Shown: piece by piece, positions 22,099-35,218 of the stretch
How the letters are laid out: each line of letters starts with the position of its first letter
How positions within the stretch are numbered: the first letter of the stretch is position 1
NCBI GenBank assembly: GCA_015350385.1
Contig: WNKI01000001.1
Coordinates: 10,411,621-10,475,620, forward strand
Reading direction: 5' to 3'
Source of the DNA: Aculops lycopersici
Lineage: Eukaryota > Arthropoda > Arachnida > Trombidiformes > Eriophyidae
DNA: 64,000 nt
Program-made: the position numbers and the translations under genes
The notes under the pieces: generated by a model
The model's input: only the letters and a program-made list of their open reading frames with translations
Told to the model about the DNA's origin: nothing
Databases searched by the model: none

Positions 22099-25000
22099 AT
22101 GGCCCGCAAATCGGGCGGACGAGCGCTCGTCTTACTAGTTGCCTTACTCCTGGTTATCACACTTATCTCACTTATTACACTCATTATAAGCCAACCAGCC
22201 AGTTGCACCAGAGTTGGCTCGGCGGCGCGTCGTGGACATGAGATGGCCGCCGCCGCGACCGGAAGACAGCGGAGTTCGTGGCGGAGTCGGCGGTCGGCCC
22301 GGCGACAGGCGCTCGCCCTGGCCACCAGAAAGCACAAGCGGCAGGTAGAGGTCGAGCTGGCGGTTAGCAGACTCGCGGTCCTCGAGCGACTCGACGGGCA
22401 ACTGCGCCAGTTTGTCCTCGAGGCGGAGCGTCGCGCACGCCAGCAGCAGGTGTGCGTCCTAAGGCTAAACTTCGACCACCACCAAGATATCGATACTAAT
22501 ACCCTAATCGCTGGCCAGCAGCTCAAGTTTAACTCGATCGCAAGCGGAAACTCGAGGAGGAGAAAGAGAGAGAGGCTCGAGTTGCCCGCCTGCCTGGCCA
22601 ACGCCGACTTCCGGCGCCAAGTGCCGCCCTACATGTTGAACCTCTACGGCCAGCTGATGGGCGCCGCGAGCTCCCTGGACGAGGCCGTCCGCTTGATGCC
22701 TTATAAGTCGCTGGTGATGCGCAGCTTCCGCCAACCCGCGCCCACAGGAGGTAAGTAAACTTTGATGCTCTTTAGTGAGCCCTTTATTTTTTATTCTTAT
22801 TTTCATTCTTATGCTCATTTCTATTTTGACTTCTGCTTCCGTTTCGCTGGTTTCTCTGTTTCAAGTTCGCCTCTTGAGTTTGTCGCCGGGCTTTAAGCTG
22901 AGAGGAGGGGGAGTGTAACGTTTGCTTTGCGGCGGGGAACCTCGAGCTTGCGGTCGCGCGGCCAATCGCTTGGATCTGGCGAGCGGGGCGCTCCGCTCGA
23001 CCGAGTCGATTCATTTTCCGCTTCCGGTGGCTGGTGCCCGGCCAACTGCAACGTCGGGCGCGAGAGGCACTCCAACTCCAAAGTGTCCTCTAGCAACTAT
23101 CCAGTTTGTCGCCACCCAAAGTCTAAAGTTTGGAGTTCCACATTCCAGGAATCTGGAGTCCAAAGTCCAGAGTCCAGAGTCTGAAGTTTGGTCGTCGATT
23201 TTGGCGTCATTGTGGCAGCGTTCCTCGCACAACAGCCAGCCAGCCAGCCAGCCTGTCAGCTAGAGGCGCAGCATCGGCGCCACCAACGACAGCCACAGCG
23301 ACAACAACAGCACCAACAGCAACAACAACAACAACAATAACATTAACATTATGCAACCATCGCACGATCCATCGCCAGTCGCCATTGTGTTGTTTAAACT
23401 CCAATCGCCGAGTTGAGTGCCAGTGGAAAATTTGAATCGCCCTTATCTTTCGCCACGATTGCTCCTCTCCACGACTGCCACTGAGAGTGCAAGCAAACTT
23501 TCCCCTGCCACTGGAATTGGCCGCTCGTCCGCTCGCTTGCCAAGCTTTCGGGCTAAGAGGCGCGCCACGCCCCCAGATCGAGCGTCACTCTCGGCGGCGT
23601 GACCAAATGGCCGCCCGTCTGATGGTTGCGATTTGGGCGCCCATGTTGTTAACTCGCTCGCCCACTCGCTCGGCCAACACAAAGGACTCGTCCGGCGAGC
23701 AGATAAGTGGCCAGCAACGCGAACGGCTCTAGTTAGCGTCTGGTTTCAGTTTAAAGGGCAGTCGTGGCGGATACGTAGGGTGTACCATTATTGACACCTG
23801 TCAGAGCGCTACTTCCGCCGGAGCCGGTTGTTGTTCGCCGGTCGCTCGGCGGATCGTCGTCGCTTGTGAACCAACCGACCGACCGGCTGACTGACTGACT
23901 GACTGACTGGCGGCCGCTCTACAGTATAGTTGGGAGTGCAGCGGTCTGTTTGTCCTGCCCTCTCCTCCACTTGGCACCGGGCACAAAACTCTGGCCTCGC
24001 AACTCGAGTGCGCGAAATTAAATTTCACCCTCCATTGGATCCACTAGCCGACCGTCGGTGTCGCCCACTTGCCCGCTCGCCGACCCCCAGTCTTCAGTCT
24101 CAGCTTGTAGCCTCCACTTCCGGCCGGCGAGAGTCGAGCGCACGCCAATGATCGGTCATGATGAATGAGTTAATTTTATTAAAACTGCGGCTTTCGGTTC
24201 GGTTGTTGCCGCTTCTATTTCTTCTCTAGAGGAGCCCCTGCAGCAGCAGCAGCAGCTAAAGGCACCACTGCACTTCAGTCTCCATTTGCTCTGCACTTGG
24301 CGCGAACCAGAGTCGCTTGTTTGTCTGTGGACCCGGCGACGAGCCTCCCGCCGAGCCCCAAACTAATCAAATTTCGTCCCGCCGGGCGTCTCATTGTTTC
24401 GCGCCCGTCGCATGCATGCACTAGCTCCTCTCCTGCTCTCGATCTATCCACCCAACTCTCCTAAACCATTTAGCGGCCATCTCACTCCTTTGGCTCACTC
24501 TCGGCTACGCCCACTTCCTCCAGTCCCTCCACCGTGAGCCCAAAGCCAGTGGTGGTGGTTCCGAATCGAGGGGCGGGACTTGCGAGCAACTCGATGGCCG
24601 GCTGCGAGTGTCGCCGCAAAGAGAGATAGAGAGACGCCCACTTGTCGCTGGTGGCTGGTTTCGTCGGTTGCCAGTGGAAATCTTGGCCAGCGGATGAGTT
24701 TCGATTTTTATCGCTAGTTAGTCTAGTTACTAGAAATTACCAACAACTAACCAGACGACACACTAGCGCCTCGTCACCAGAGACTTGCTCAGATGGCAAG
24801 CGCGAGCTCATTGGCTGAGTTGGCGAGACAAACGCCACTGCAACCAACCGGACGACTTCCTGTGCGTCTCTCTCTCTCTTTCTTTCTCTTTCTCTCTCTC
24901 TCTCTCTCTCTCCCTCTCTTGGGATTCGTGGCTCGAGTTGGATAGCATCCGAAAGCCGGCCAACTTCCGGTTTGAGTTGGATGTGGGCACCGCGATGAAC

Positions 25001-28000
25001 TCGGCTGACCGCTGTGCGTATGGTAATTGAGATTGATCGTCGGGCTCTGCGGGTCAGCCAGCAGACAGAGGAAAAGGAAGAGAGAGAGAGAGTGAGGAAG
25101 ACGGACGTAGAGAGCGGCGGTCAGTGGTAGTTTAATGAATTCCCTCGAGTGGATTTGGCCCGCAACTTCACAATGGCCACCAGTCAAGGCCGCCGAGAGC
25201 CCCGAGCGGTTGGTCGCACCTGGAATGAGCCTCGGGCGGCGCCGGTGCAGTGGGTGAGGTTCGGTTTGCTTTAAAGTCAAGCGGACGGTTAGCTAACATG
25301 TCGGGCTTTGCGTGCATTCGTGGCGCAAATTGAATTGGCGCCACGAATGCAAGCTCCTGCTACGCGAAGCCGCAGCCAACACTAACAATCGATGACGTGA
25401 TTTTAAATACGAGTTAAAAATCGCTCACCGTCCTCCTCGCCGGCTAAAGCCGTTGACTTGCCCGCCGGATTGGCGCCTGTGTTTGCGCATCTCGGCGCCC
25501 TGCTACTGCGAGTTAACCAGCTTGCCGGTTTGCTCAGCACCAGAAGCTCGCGGACGTGTGATTGATGGTCGCCGCGCCGATTGTCGGCCATTGGACTGGC
25601 TCGCTTTCCGCTCACTTTCTTGTAGTTGTGCTCCAACAGTTGGAGCACAACTACAACAACCACGAGGAGACGCTCGGTAAATGGGCGGACTGAGCCGGTG
25701 TCAAGGCCGTTGGCACGAGCGACTTAAGTGGCCGCTTAACTCGCTTTCTCGGCCGCAAGCTCACGTTGTCGTTGGTGGGTCGGCCAGGGCGGCTGCTTGC
25801 TCACTGTTTCTGTTCGATGGTTCTGGCACCAGATCCGGAAGCAGTTTTAGTTCCACTCGGAGACACAAAAACTAACAAGCGCCCGTCACACGCACTGGCT
25901 GCCTTTAATTGGTGGCTTCCGTCGCGCAAAACTAACTGGATGCTGGAGACCGGAGACTGCATTCAGTTGGTTTAGCTACGTCAACTGGATGCTTCTATGC
26001 AAGACTCAATCCATCGCTCGCTGGTGCCGCCATTAGCCCGTCGTCCGGCGAGACCAACTGACTCGAGCGGCCGGAAGTGGGCGCTTGACGAGACCGACTG
26101 TTGGAGTTGGCGGCAATCCATCAGGCGAGCGCTTATCTGTGCGATCGGCTCGTCGTCTTTAACTCGAAAGTCCAACTGGCGGCAAAAATAAAAGCTCTCG
26201 AATAGTGAGGGACTGGCGACACCGAGACGCTCGCTGCTCCATTAGCTGGGCGCAATCGTCTTCTCAAATTGAAAAGCGAGCTCTCGGGTGCGATTCGGCC
26301 CATGAGAGTTGTTCCGGTTACCTTGATGGCCGGCGAGTGGCGCCTACAGACCAAAGACCAAGTAGTAGAGAGCCTTAGGAGGTGAGAGAGAGAGAGAGAA
26401 GCGGAAATGGAGGAGCCAGTGGGAGGCCAACTGTCGCATCCAGCGGCAAGGACTTTCAGTCTGACGGGCAGAGCAAAACAAAACAAAGTCGCGCCGCCAT
26501 TCTGTTTGACTGCCGCGTGTTGCGCAATTTCCGCCCAATAAACACGTCGCCCGTCGGCCTCAAGGTTGAGCACGAGTGCCGAAGACGTGACTTTAATTTG
26601 AAGCTTGCCAGTTGGAGTCGGTGGCCAGAGGAGCGTGTGAAGGCGAGTGGTCGGCTGGCGAGGGGGCGAGCTCATAATTGCGACTCGCGGCACCATTCAG
26701 CCAACTGGCGACACTCAGCAGCCACTCGAGCAGGCCGCTTATTGCACCTGAGCGGCGCGCGTTCACTTGAGGCTAGCGAGTTGGCGAGCCGGTGGACTTG
26801 TGGTGCTTGTGGAGGGGGCGTAAAGAGGAGCTGATGTTGGACTGGAAATCGAACTCAAATTGAGCGGCGCAAGGAGCGAGGCCAGAGGGCGAGCATTCAG
26901 CCGGCGGCCCCAACGTCGCGACCGTAATGGCGCCCGACACGTGAGTTAGTGGCAAGGGCGACGAGTTATTGTTGTCGCTGGCTTGCCACTTTTGGCCCTC
27001 GTTTTTCCTGGCCGCAACCAAACTGCGACCCCAGCTTCAGCTTCAGCTTCAACTCGAAACTCTAGACTATTAGTTGGAGTTGGAGTCGATATTCTGGAGC
27101 CCAAACGCAAGCCGCAATTTGTATTCCGAGTGCCATTTTGCCCGCCAGACGCTCGGCTCAAAAAAACCTATCGACTCAATTAGGTTTGGTCTGCGCGTGA
27201 CTCGCCGTTGCAACTCGTCTTGGTCCGACTTCCCGTCACGCCCACCAGGGATATTCTCGTCCCGCGTCAGTTAACGGCCTAGGAAGGTCGACGTGGATGA
27301 GAATTAGCATAAATTCCGGGCGATCGGAGGGGAGCGGAGGAGAGATAGAGGCGCTAAGCAGAGGGGCGCACGTACTTCCGGCGGGCGGTAATTTAAGAAA
27401 TTGATACACACGCAGCATGAGCGCAACACACGAGCATACGACATCCCGCCGTTTAGCTTGCAAAATTCTGGCTCGCCGATCGGGAGCCAGAATCTGTGAG
27501 CTCAGGGGCTCGAGCTTTGAGATGTGAGCCGCGAGCCGCAAGCTGTGAGTATCGACTGGCCGCAAAGTGGCCGTCTGACGGCGAAAGAAAGACGAAACAA
27601 CTTTGAGCCGGCGACCTTCGCGTGCCTCCAAGTAACAAGCGAGTGGCGCGCATGCAAATGGCGGAGACAATTCACGAGTTGAGCAAATCGCTCCCCCTTC
27701 CCCTTTGGCTCGCGTGTTGCACTCGCTTGTTTATTTGCAGCGCCGAGAGCAGCAAACGCGATTTGTAAACAAGGCGCGCGTCTCGGTGGCTCAGCTTCAG
27801 TGGCTGCCGCGGCCGCCGCTGGTTAGCTCATCTCGGTTAGCTCGCTGGTTTCCTACGCGCAGCCAGTTGGTCCACAAGTTCTACAAGAACTCGGCTCAGC
27901 CGACCGAGCGGAAGTCGCGCGGCAAAAGTTCAAGCTGACGAATGATTAATGGACGCCACGAGGATCCATAAATCACATCCAATAATTCCAAAGTTTTTTG

Positions 28001-28743
28001 GCCGCGAAAACATTGCAACAAACGGGCAGCAAATTGTTTCCCCTTTGGCCTTTTCGCCTTGCCACTGTGAGTTTTGTGTGCTATGTTTTGTGTCGCCTAG
28101 TTTTGGCCACTCCGCTCGCGTTTGGAGTTTTAGTTTTAGCTTCGATTTCAGTTCCAGTTCCAGTTCCAGTGTAAGTCTTAGTCTTTCGGGTTGAGCTCCA
28201 CTGGGAAGCGCTTTGAGGAGCACGGGCCGCGGATTGCCACTGTCGCCACCACGAGGCGCCGACTGCAGGTGACGTTGAGAAAGCGAGCGCGCAATTGCTA
28301 CTGGCAGTTTGCGCTCCACTTGCCGCGAGACCCAAGACCCGGGAGCCTGCGCGCGTTTAGGCTAATTAATGCGCCTCGCTGGCCTCTCCTCTGGTTCGCT
28401 GGCCGCCGGAAGCAAGTGGAGGCGACGGGGCCAGCGACAACACAGTCGAGGGCGAGCCGGAGATTTGCATAAAACCCATTTTTTGCTAGCTCAGCTGGAA
28501 AGGTTTGCGCCGCCTGCGATGAGCGAGTCGCAGGTGAGCCTGGCGACAAAGTGAAACACGAGTCTAGCTTTCGCCCCGTCGGACTGCACTGCACTGCACT
28601 GCGAGCAGGCTAATTAATGTCCAACTTCCGGCGACAACGAGTCTCCTTCTTGCGGGCGGGGGCCGTAAAAAACTATTGACTGGCCGAACTTTGTGTTGTT
28701 CTGTGGCTGTTGCAGCGGGAGTGGGGCGCTTGTTGTTCTTGTT

Positions 28744-28775
<32 letters not shown>

Positions 28776-31700
28776 TGTTGGCCGAGTGGACGCCGCGGAC
28801 TTAATGGGGGCCCATTAAGCGGCACACGTTGCCTCTGCCCTACGGTTCGGTCGCTGCCGTGGTGGTGGGCGATGTCGTCGCTCGCGGCTAGTCGACTCGA
28901 GCCGGCGGCATCTGCATAGCGAGTGGACGAGGGGAACGGCGAGAGGAAAGGAGGAGAAGCGGGGAGGAGGGAGAAGGAGAAGGAGAACAATGGGCCATGA
29001 GTGGCGGGCGCACGTAGCTAGAAGCTCGTTGCTCACTGCTCACTGCTCACTGCTCGCTACTTGGAACTCGTGAGTGCGCGCGGAATGCAGCCTTAACACG
29101 CACGCGCACCTAGCGACCGACCTAGCGCCTGCGAGACTTCCGGTCGGCCGGTCGTTATTTTAATTATTATTGTGCCCATTCTATTCCCGTGCGCCCAGTG
29201 GCCTCAAAAGTTTGGCTTCCTCCTCTAGGCGCAGCTCAATCGTCGGCCATGAATCATTGTTGTCCGTCGCGCCGGTGAGTCTGTCGGTCTTGGCGCTTCG
29301 AGGGCGCAAAACATAGAACACTGAACACAATGGGCGCCCCTAAATTGGATCGACTCGCGCGGATTCCATTTCCTCGCGCCGTTTGTTTTGTTATCCCCAC
29401 GACGACGATGAAGACAAACAAAACAACACAATACAAAACACGACGAAACCAACAGTGGGACTTTACGAGCAACTAGACAGGGGGAGAGAGCGAGACGGAC
29501 GAGCCAACGGTCAAGTTGCTTGCTTTGCGGCCAAATTGTCAGCTCGTTGGTTTAGCGTGGCGATTCCCACGCACTAATCGTCGAATTGGCGACGTCGCGG
29601 CTGTGTAGTCGCCGATTAAATCATATGCCCAGTTTCAGTCTAAGCTACGGATCAGAGAAGGGAGAAGACGAGATGCAAATTTGCCGCTGGGGATCGAGGG
29701 CGACATTTGAGCGCGACTGCAGCGCCCCCAGCGAGCGGGCTCAACGGGCCAGCGAGCGATGCACTTCCGGCCGAGCGAAAGCGCGACGCCGAGCGAAACA
29801 ATCGGACTCGTGGGGCCGGAAGCGAGCGGGAGACGAGCGCGCTTATTTACTCTCCTCGGTTTTGTTGCCGTTCGCCCGAGTTGCCGGCAGGTAATTACGC
29901 CGCTTGTTTGTTTTGCTCGCCGGCTTGCAGCGCGAATCTCGGCCAACGTTGCTCTTTTGGTGGCATCCGAGCAGCAAGTGGCCACTGGCCGCCTCTCGAA
30001 CCGGCAGCGGATTAGCCGATAGTTGCGAGTCCATTTTTCACAATCGATTATTTCCAGCGCCCGCTAGTTGCGCGAGCTAATCCTGAGTCAAGTGGCCAGC
30101 AGACAGGCGAGCGGCGAGCGCGAGCCACTGCGGCCAATTAGGCTGCTCGCTACAAAGTGGCAAGCGCACGCGTGCCCTCTTCCACCTGACTGCTCGCCGC
30201 TGGAGAAACTCAAGACGCTCGAGCGGCGTCTTGAGTCTGATGCGAGCTGGCGGTTGGCCGACCACCTGCTGCCGTCTCTCCTGCTTCCAGGGAGTCCCCC
30301 TCTCTCTGTGTGTGTGTGTGTTGTTTCGCCGCGTGCCGCAGTAAATAATTCAGTGCCGACGACTATTACGACGACTCCGACGATCTCGCTGAGAGCTACA
30401 GAGAGCCAAGACCGAGACCACGGCCGAGAGCTAGCTGCGCGCTACTCTTCTCTAAACTTGGCGCGTTTTGTATGCCGTTCGAGTTCGCAGAGTTGGAGGC
30501 GGCTTTTTGTCGCGCTCTAGCCGGCTTCTGTTCCAACTTCGACTCCAAGTCTCGCTCTGGTTGATGGCAAGACCGTCGCGCCGAGCTTGCCAAAGAGCCG
30601 GCCATTCAGTGGGATAGCGAGTCGGCTGAGCTCAGCGCACCACAGACACACAAAGCCAACTAAAGCCCGAGTCAAAGTGGAAGTCGGGCGCGGAATTAAT
30701 GAGCCACTATAGTCGCGCGCTCGACGTCGAGGCCCGCAAGTTGTGCGACACGCGGATCGCAAACATGGAGCCGGCTGATGAAATTTGTTTCGCCGGACAA
30801 GAGAACTTCCGGCTCGAGTGCGCCCGCGAGCTCGCTTGCGGGACGGGTGACTAACCAGCTCCACTCTCAGAGGCAACCTCAACTCGCTACTGGCCGCAGC
30901 GCGACAACAAAGACTCGCGGCCAGCAATTTATCAGGCGCGAGTTTATTGGCGTCTTGGCTAGACGCGGGAGTTGCATTGATTTCGTTGATTAACTCGGCG
31001 GCCGCTCGCTAGTTTTCGTCCACTTTGCTCGGCCAACACCCAAGCTTTCGGTTTCTGTTGTTGCTACTGTTAGTCTAGTTGTTGTTGTTGTCGCCGCCTC
31101 TTCTGTTGTCGTTGTTGTTGTTGTTGTTGCCAATGCCGTTGCTGCTGCTGCTGCTGCCGCTGCGATTTTCCCACTTCCAACTCTCGGCCTGCCACCAGAC
31201 CAGCCGAGGGGCGCGAGTTTATCTCCGCAACTCAAGCAACTGGCTGCACGCCGATAGAAAACTCCACTCCCCCGACCATAAATCCGCGCTAACGGAGCCG
31301 CCGATACAAAGACCCCAACTCAAGCGGAAGTTTGTGTTTAGAGAGATTTCGCAACTCGTTGGGCGCCGCGCGCGAGTCGGCCGCTCGAGGGGCGCCAGCG
31401 GAGTTGCAGCGCGATGACAAATACGCTCGTTAGCGCCGAGCTCAGCCCGCCGAGCCCAAAGTGCACCGACCGGCGAGACCTTGCCTCTTGGCGCCGGAAG
31501 TTGTGACCTGCGACTGGGCTAACGACAACTAGCGCCCGACAACTAGCCCCGAAGTCGCTCCCGCTTCTAATAGCCGCGATCCTCTTCTGCTGCTGCTGCT
31601 CTCGATTTAGCCAACCACTTGCTGGCTGAACTCCTCTGGCAACGCAACAATGAGTTACTCGAACAGCGATAAGTATAACGCAATAGTAATCATAATAAGA

Positions 31701-33325
31701 CTTCTCATAATAATAACTCGCCTCATTTGCATCGCTTAGCTCGTGCACGGTGCTCGGCGAGAGGGAGAGCGAGCACCTACGCTTGAGTTTCAAACACTCT
31801 GAACAATTTACCTGCCCGAGCGAGTCCATTGTGCTCAGGCTGCTATCCCGCCAATGCACGCCCATAACTCGGCCATAAAAACGACTAACAATCTCGCTTA
31901 TTTCTCCTAAACACCCCGCTCCTACTCATAAAATAGAACGACACGGACTCACTGGCGCCGATCTGGTGGTCGAGCTGAGTGCTCTGGCGCCGCCCTCGAC
32001 GCCCGCCGCCTACGAGCTCAATCACGACCACAATGAACTCACACAAGCGCCCAGCGAGCCCCAGGAGTGGTCCTTCGGTGACCACGCCCACCCGCCGGCC
32101 AGCTGTCAGTCCGACGAGCGACTTCTGCCGGCCGGAGAACGCGAGGAACTCTGCTACCGGTTCCACCTGAGCGATCAGATTCGCGCCAAGCTCGCGCTCG
32201 ATGGGGGATCTTCCTCGTCGTTGGATTCCCATCCAGTTCATTATTCGTCACCCGAGCGACTGGTTGAGGCCGAGCTGCACCTGTTCAAGTTGCCGCCCGA
32301 TCTGAGCCAGTTGCATGAACATTACACAACCCGGTTACAGCAACAGCAGCAGGTAAGTTGATCGGCACCAATGTTTTGCCATCGAGATGCCGAGGCGGTG
32401 CGACGAGCCGGAAGCACCGAAGCGCAAACCTGAGCAACGACTAACCCTGCCGCCATAATCCACTGCCTGATGACCCCACCGCAGAATGCAACGTCCGCTC
32501 GCCACGGAGCACAGAGCAGCAGCAGCAGCCCCCTGAGGACAAACCTGCTGGAGGTAAGTGAGCAACGACAACTACAACTACAACGACAACTACAACACCA
32601 GCCAATTGCAACCAGCACCAAGACAAACACAAAGACTCATCACTCTCGCGCGTCGAGCAAAGACTAACCGTCCGTCGGCCATCCATCATCACACGACCAA
32701 CCGGCAAACACGTGAGCAGGTGAGTCTCTTCCAGGTGCTCGAACCCAAGACAGCGGACAGGAAACAGGCATTTGGACAGAGCGGCCAACGCGAGTTTCCC
32801 CTTCGTTTGCTCGACATTCGACGCATTGATCTAGCGGCAAGCGGATGGGAGACTTTCTACGTAAAACGAGCTGTCGACGACTGGATCAGGGACGCAAAAC
32901 TCAACTTGGGTTAGTTATCTTGCTCCCATTTCAACTGATCCCTTTGCCTATCCCATCTCCAGTCCCTTCTCTCCCCTCCCCTCCCCTTCCAGGCACACAA
33001 ACTCACACTAGGCACTCGGATCAGTTACCCGTGACTCATCACTTCCGTACTACCCCTGACACGCCCCCAACTAACTCGTGATCCCGTCTAATCCCGAAAC
33101 AAACAACACACAGGACTGGTGATAAAGGCCAAGTCGATGCTAGACGAACCCGTACGTCTGGGACTGATCCGGTTCGCGGACTTGCGGGAGGTGCCGCCCG
33201 CGAACAGGGACAGCGATTTCGGGTTGGTGCACCAGCCAGTGTTGGTACTGTACTCAGATAGTGCCAACGCAAACACGAACTCGAACTCCACCGGCGACCT
33301 TGGCGCGCGCAACTCGAGCGCCTAA
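22099..33325 (+). CDS. TGF-beta-family propeptide protein without a ligand domain (five exons)
   Basis: Exons 22099-22750, 31937-32352, 32485-32553, 32720-32909 and 33114-33325 join in one frame of 512 codons. All junctions are GT..AG and all phases agree (1, 0, 0, 1). The ATG at 22099 starts a signal peptide (long Leu/Ile/Val run). Exon 1 then has a helical segment with VPPYMLNLYGQL, the usual start of the TGF-beta propeptide fold. Exons 2-5 supply its later strands: ERLVEAELHLFKLP, VSLFQVLEP, RLLDIRRIDLAASGWETFYV, AVDDWI, LGLVIKA and VHQPVLVLYSDS. In normal ligands a furin site and a cystine-knot domain follow this last strand. Here a short Asn/Ser tail ends at TAA (33323-33325), and overlapping AATAAA signals lie at 33399-33408. 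No cystine-knot coding segment is seen downstream. The exon chain is inferred, but domain order supports it strongly. Confidence 0.8.
22751..31936 (+). other. 9.2-kb first intron of the propeptide gene
   Basis: Bounded by GTAAGT at 22751 and TAG at 31934-31936. No nested gene is convincing. It contains AGCC repeats (23228-23252), an ACTG run (23886-23908), a TC microsatellite (24868-24918), a CGTCGC array (28744-28775), a CTCACTG array (29030-29055), a TGTTGT/TGCTGC run (31078-31160) and at least eight ACTTCCGG words. Possibly rich in regulatory elements. Confidence 0.55.
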
Positions 33326-33398
33326 CTGGCAAGCGAGTCGTTGAGCTTGCGAGCGAGTGAGAGGAGGGAGAGAAAACAAAGTATCGCTCATCATGTCA

Positions 33399-33408
33399 AA
33401 TAAATAAA
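33399..33408 (+). terminator. Polyadenylation signals (overlapping AATAAA) of the propeptide gene
   Basis: Two overlapping AATAAA hexamers 74 bases after the stop. Their position argues that the transcript ends here and does not run on to a further ligand-coding exon. Confidence 0.65.
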
Positions 33409-34289
33409 GCGAGCGGCTAATTTTCCACCCATGACTCATCCCATCCACTTGCTTCTATTTTTCTTCTCCTTCTTCTCTATCTCATTCTCGTCTATTTTCT
33501 CTTCTCTATCTCCAACTCGGAAGCCACTCGTTCGCCTGGTAAGCTAATATCGCCACCGAGTCCACTTCCGGACTCGCTCGTGGCCGGGCGACGCGTGTGC
33601 TGGCTTCCTTCCGTCGGCTCAGCCTAATTTAGTATCATGTTTGTCTCTCTCTCTCTCTTTCTCTCTCACTCAGTCGCGTTTGTGTGGAGGGTGTTCCAGG
33701 CGAGCTGCTAGACTACGAATGCAGCCCGGACGATGGCAAGCGAGCGGCTGGCTCCTGCGAGCGAGACTCGCAAGTCGGACAGCCGCAAATAGCTCGCTGC
33801 TCGCTCGCTCACTCAGGAAACTGGTTTTACCCTCAGCTCACCTGTTGAGCAGCGAGTGGCAAGCGGCAGGTTCAAGCAGAACTCGCTCGCTGCTCACTGC
33901 CGACCGGCCGAAGGTCGCAACTTCTCCTCGCCTCCCCTCTCTCCCTTTTCCACCTTGCGACGTGGATAGTCGATTTCTGGCTTCGCTCGTTAGTTAGTTA
34001 AATCAAATGAGTGCAACTTTAATGCTGTACTAGTGTCTGGGTCGCCGAACTACGCAAGTCGGACGCTCGACAGCAAGTTGGCCGCGAGTTCACTCACATC
34101 TCGATATTCCATCGTGCGTCTATTTTTGTTGGATTTTTCTAGCTTCTGGGCGGAACTTGCAACCCTCGCGACCTTGAGCTCTAACTTCTTCGCCCGCTCG
34201 CTTCCCGTCGGATTAAATCTGTTCCAATCTGAGAGCCGAGGGCAATAGAGAGAAAAGATCAGAATAGAACCGAATGGAATGGAACAAAA

Positions 34290-34346
34290 CCGAGCCGAGC
34301 CGAGCCGAGCCGAGCCGAGCCGAGCCGAGCCGAGCCGAGCCGAGCC
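34290..34346. repeat. GAGCC pentanucleotide array
   Basis: About eleven tandem GAGCC units. Simple repeat in the leader region of the CRAL-TRIO gene. Confidence 0.9.
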
Positions 34347-35218
34347 GCACCGAACAGAACAGAACCAAGAATCGAGATTGCGGTCCGCTTGGCGAGACGC
34401 GTGACGCTCGCAAGGAGAAGACGGCGGGAGTTGGAGTCGAGCCTCGAATTTGAGTTGAAAATTTACAAGACTGCGAAGTGTTGTGAGTCAGCGTCGCGGA
34501 GGAGGAAGCGATGTTTCCACAATCAGCCGCCCAGAAGGCAAAGTTGCAACATATGAGTTTACGCAAAGTTAGCCGCCAAGTTGCGAGTGGGTTGCGCGCG
34601 AGTTAACTTGCCATCGAGTCAAGTGATCAGTCGCGCTGAGGCCGATGACAAGTGATCAAGAATCTCGGCGCCTCAAGTGTGAGATTAGATCGCATCTACC
34701 AAGTTCCTCGTTTTCGTCTTCTCCTCCGAGCGCACGAGTCGCCGGCTAGCTGCAGTGTGCCTGACCGTCGTTGAAATCTCAGCTCTAGCCAACGATCACC
34801 ACTACAACCACCTGTAACACTGCGAGAGCGGGCAGAGCATCTGGTGGCCACGAAAGGTTAGTAGCACTGACGCAACTCGAGCGCCGCATCCGCCACACAC
34901 ACGCACACACACACACACACAACGATCTGAAATCACGCCAGCGTAACAGTGAGATAACAGCAGTGAGCTTCAGTTGGAACAACAACTACAACTACAACTA
35001 CAACTACAACTACAACTACAACACCACCAACGACAACAGGTGTCGCCAAGTTGCAGGCACCGGACTGGTGTTACACAGTAGTGAGCAAAGTGGACAAAGA
35101 AAAGGAGAGTATTGAGAAAGAAGCACCAAAATTGCAAGTGCCATTAGAAGAAAGAAGATAGGTCAGCAGCAAAATTCAATTCTGAGAAGAGAAAGAAAAG
35201 GTAGAGAAGAAAAGCATC

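Larger units (their letters stand above)
33326..35218. other. Spacer with 3' end of propeptide gene and 5' leader of CRAL-TRIO gene
   Basis: Polyadenylation signals at 33399-33408 close the propeptide gene. Further on lie a TC tract (33640-33668), a CCGAG/GAGCC array (34290-34346), a CA repeat (34893-34921) and a CAACTA array (34979-35022). GTTAGT near 34858 could be the donor of a non-coding first exon. No coding sequence is supported. Confidence 0.45.

Noticed and set aside
33481..33545. Pyrimidine tract, AG and GTAAGC that look like a microexon after the propeptide gene
   Set aside because: It lies downstream of the stop and of the poly(A) signals, and no donor in exon 5 would reach it in frame.
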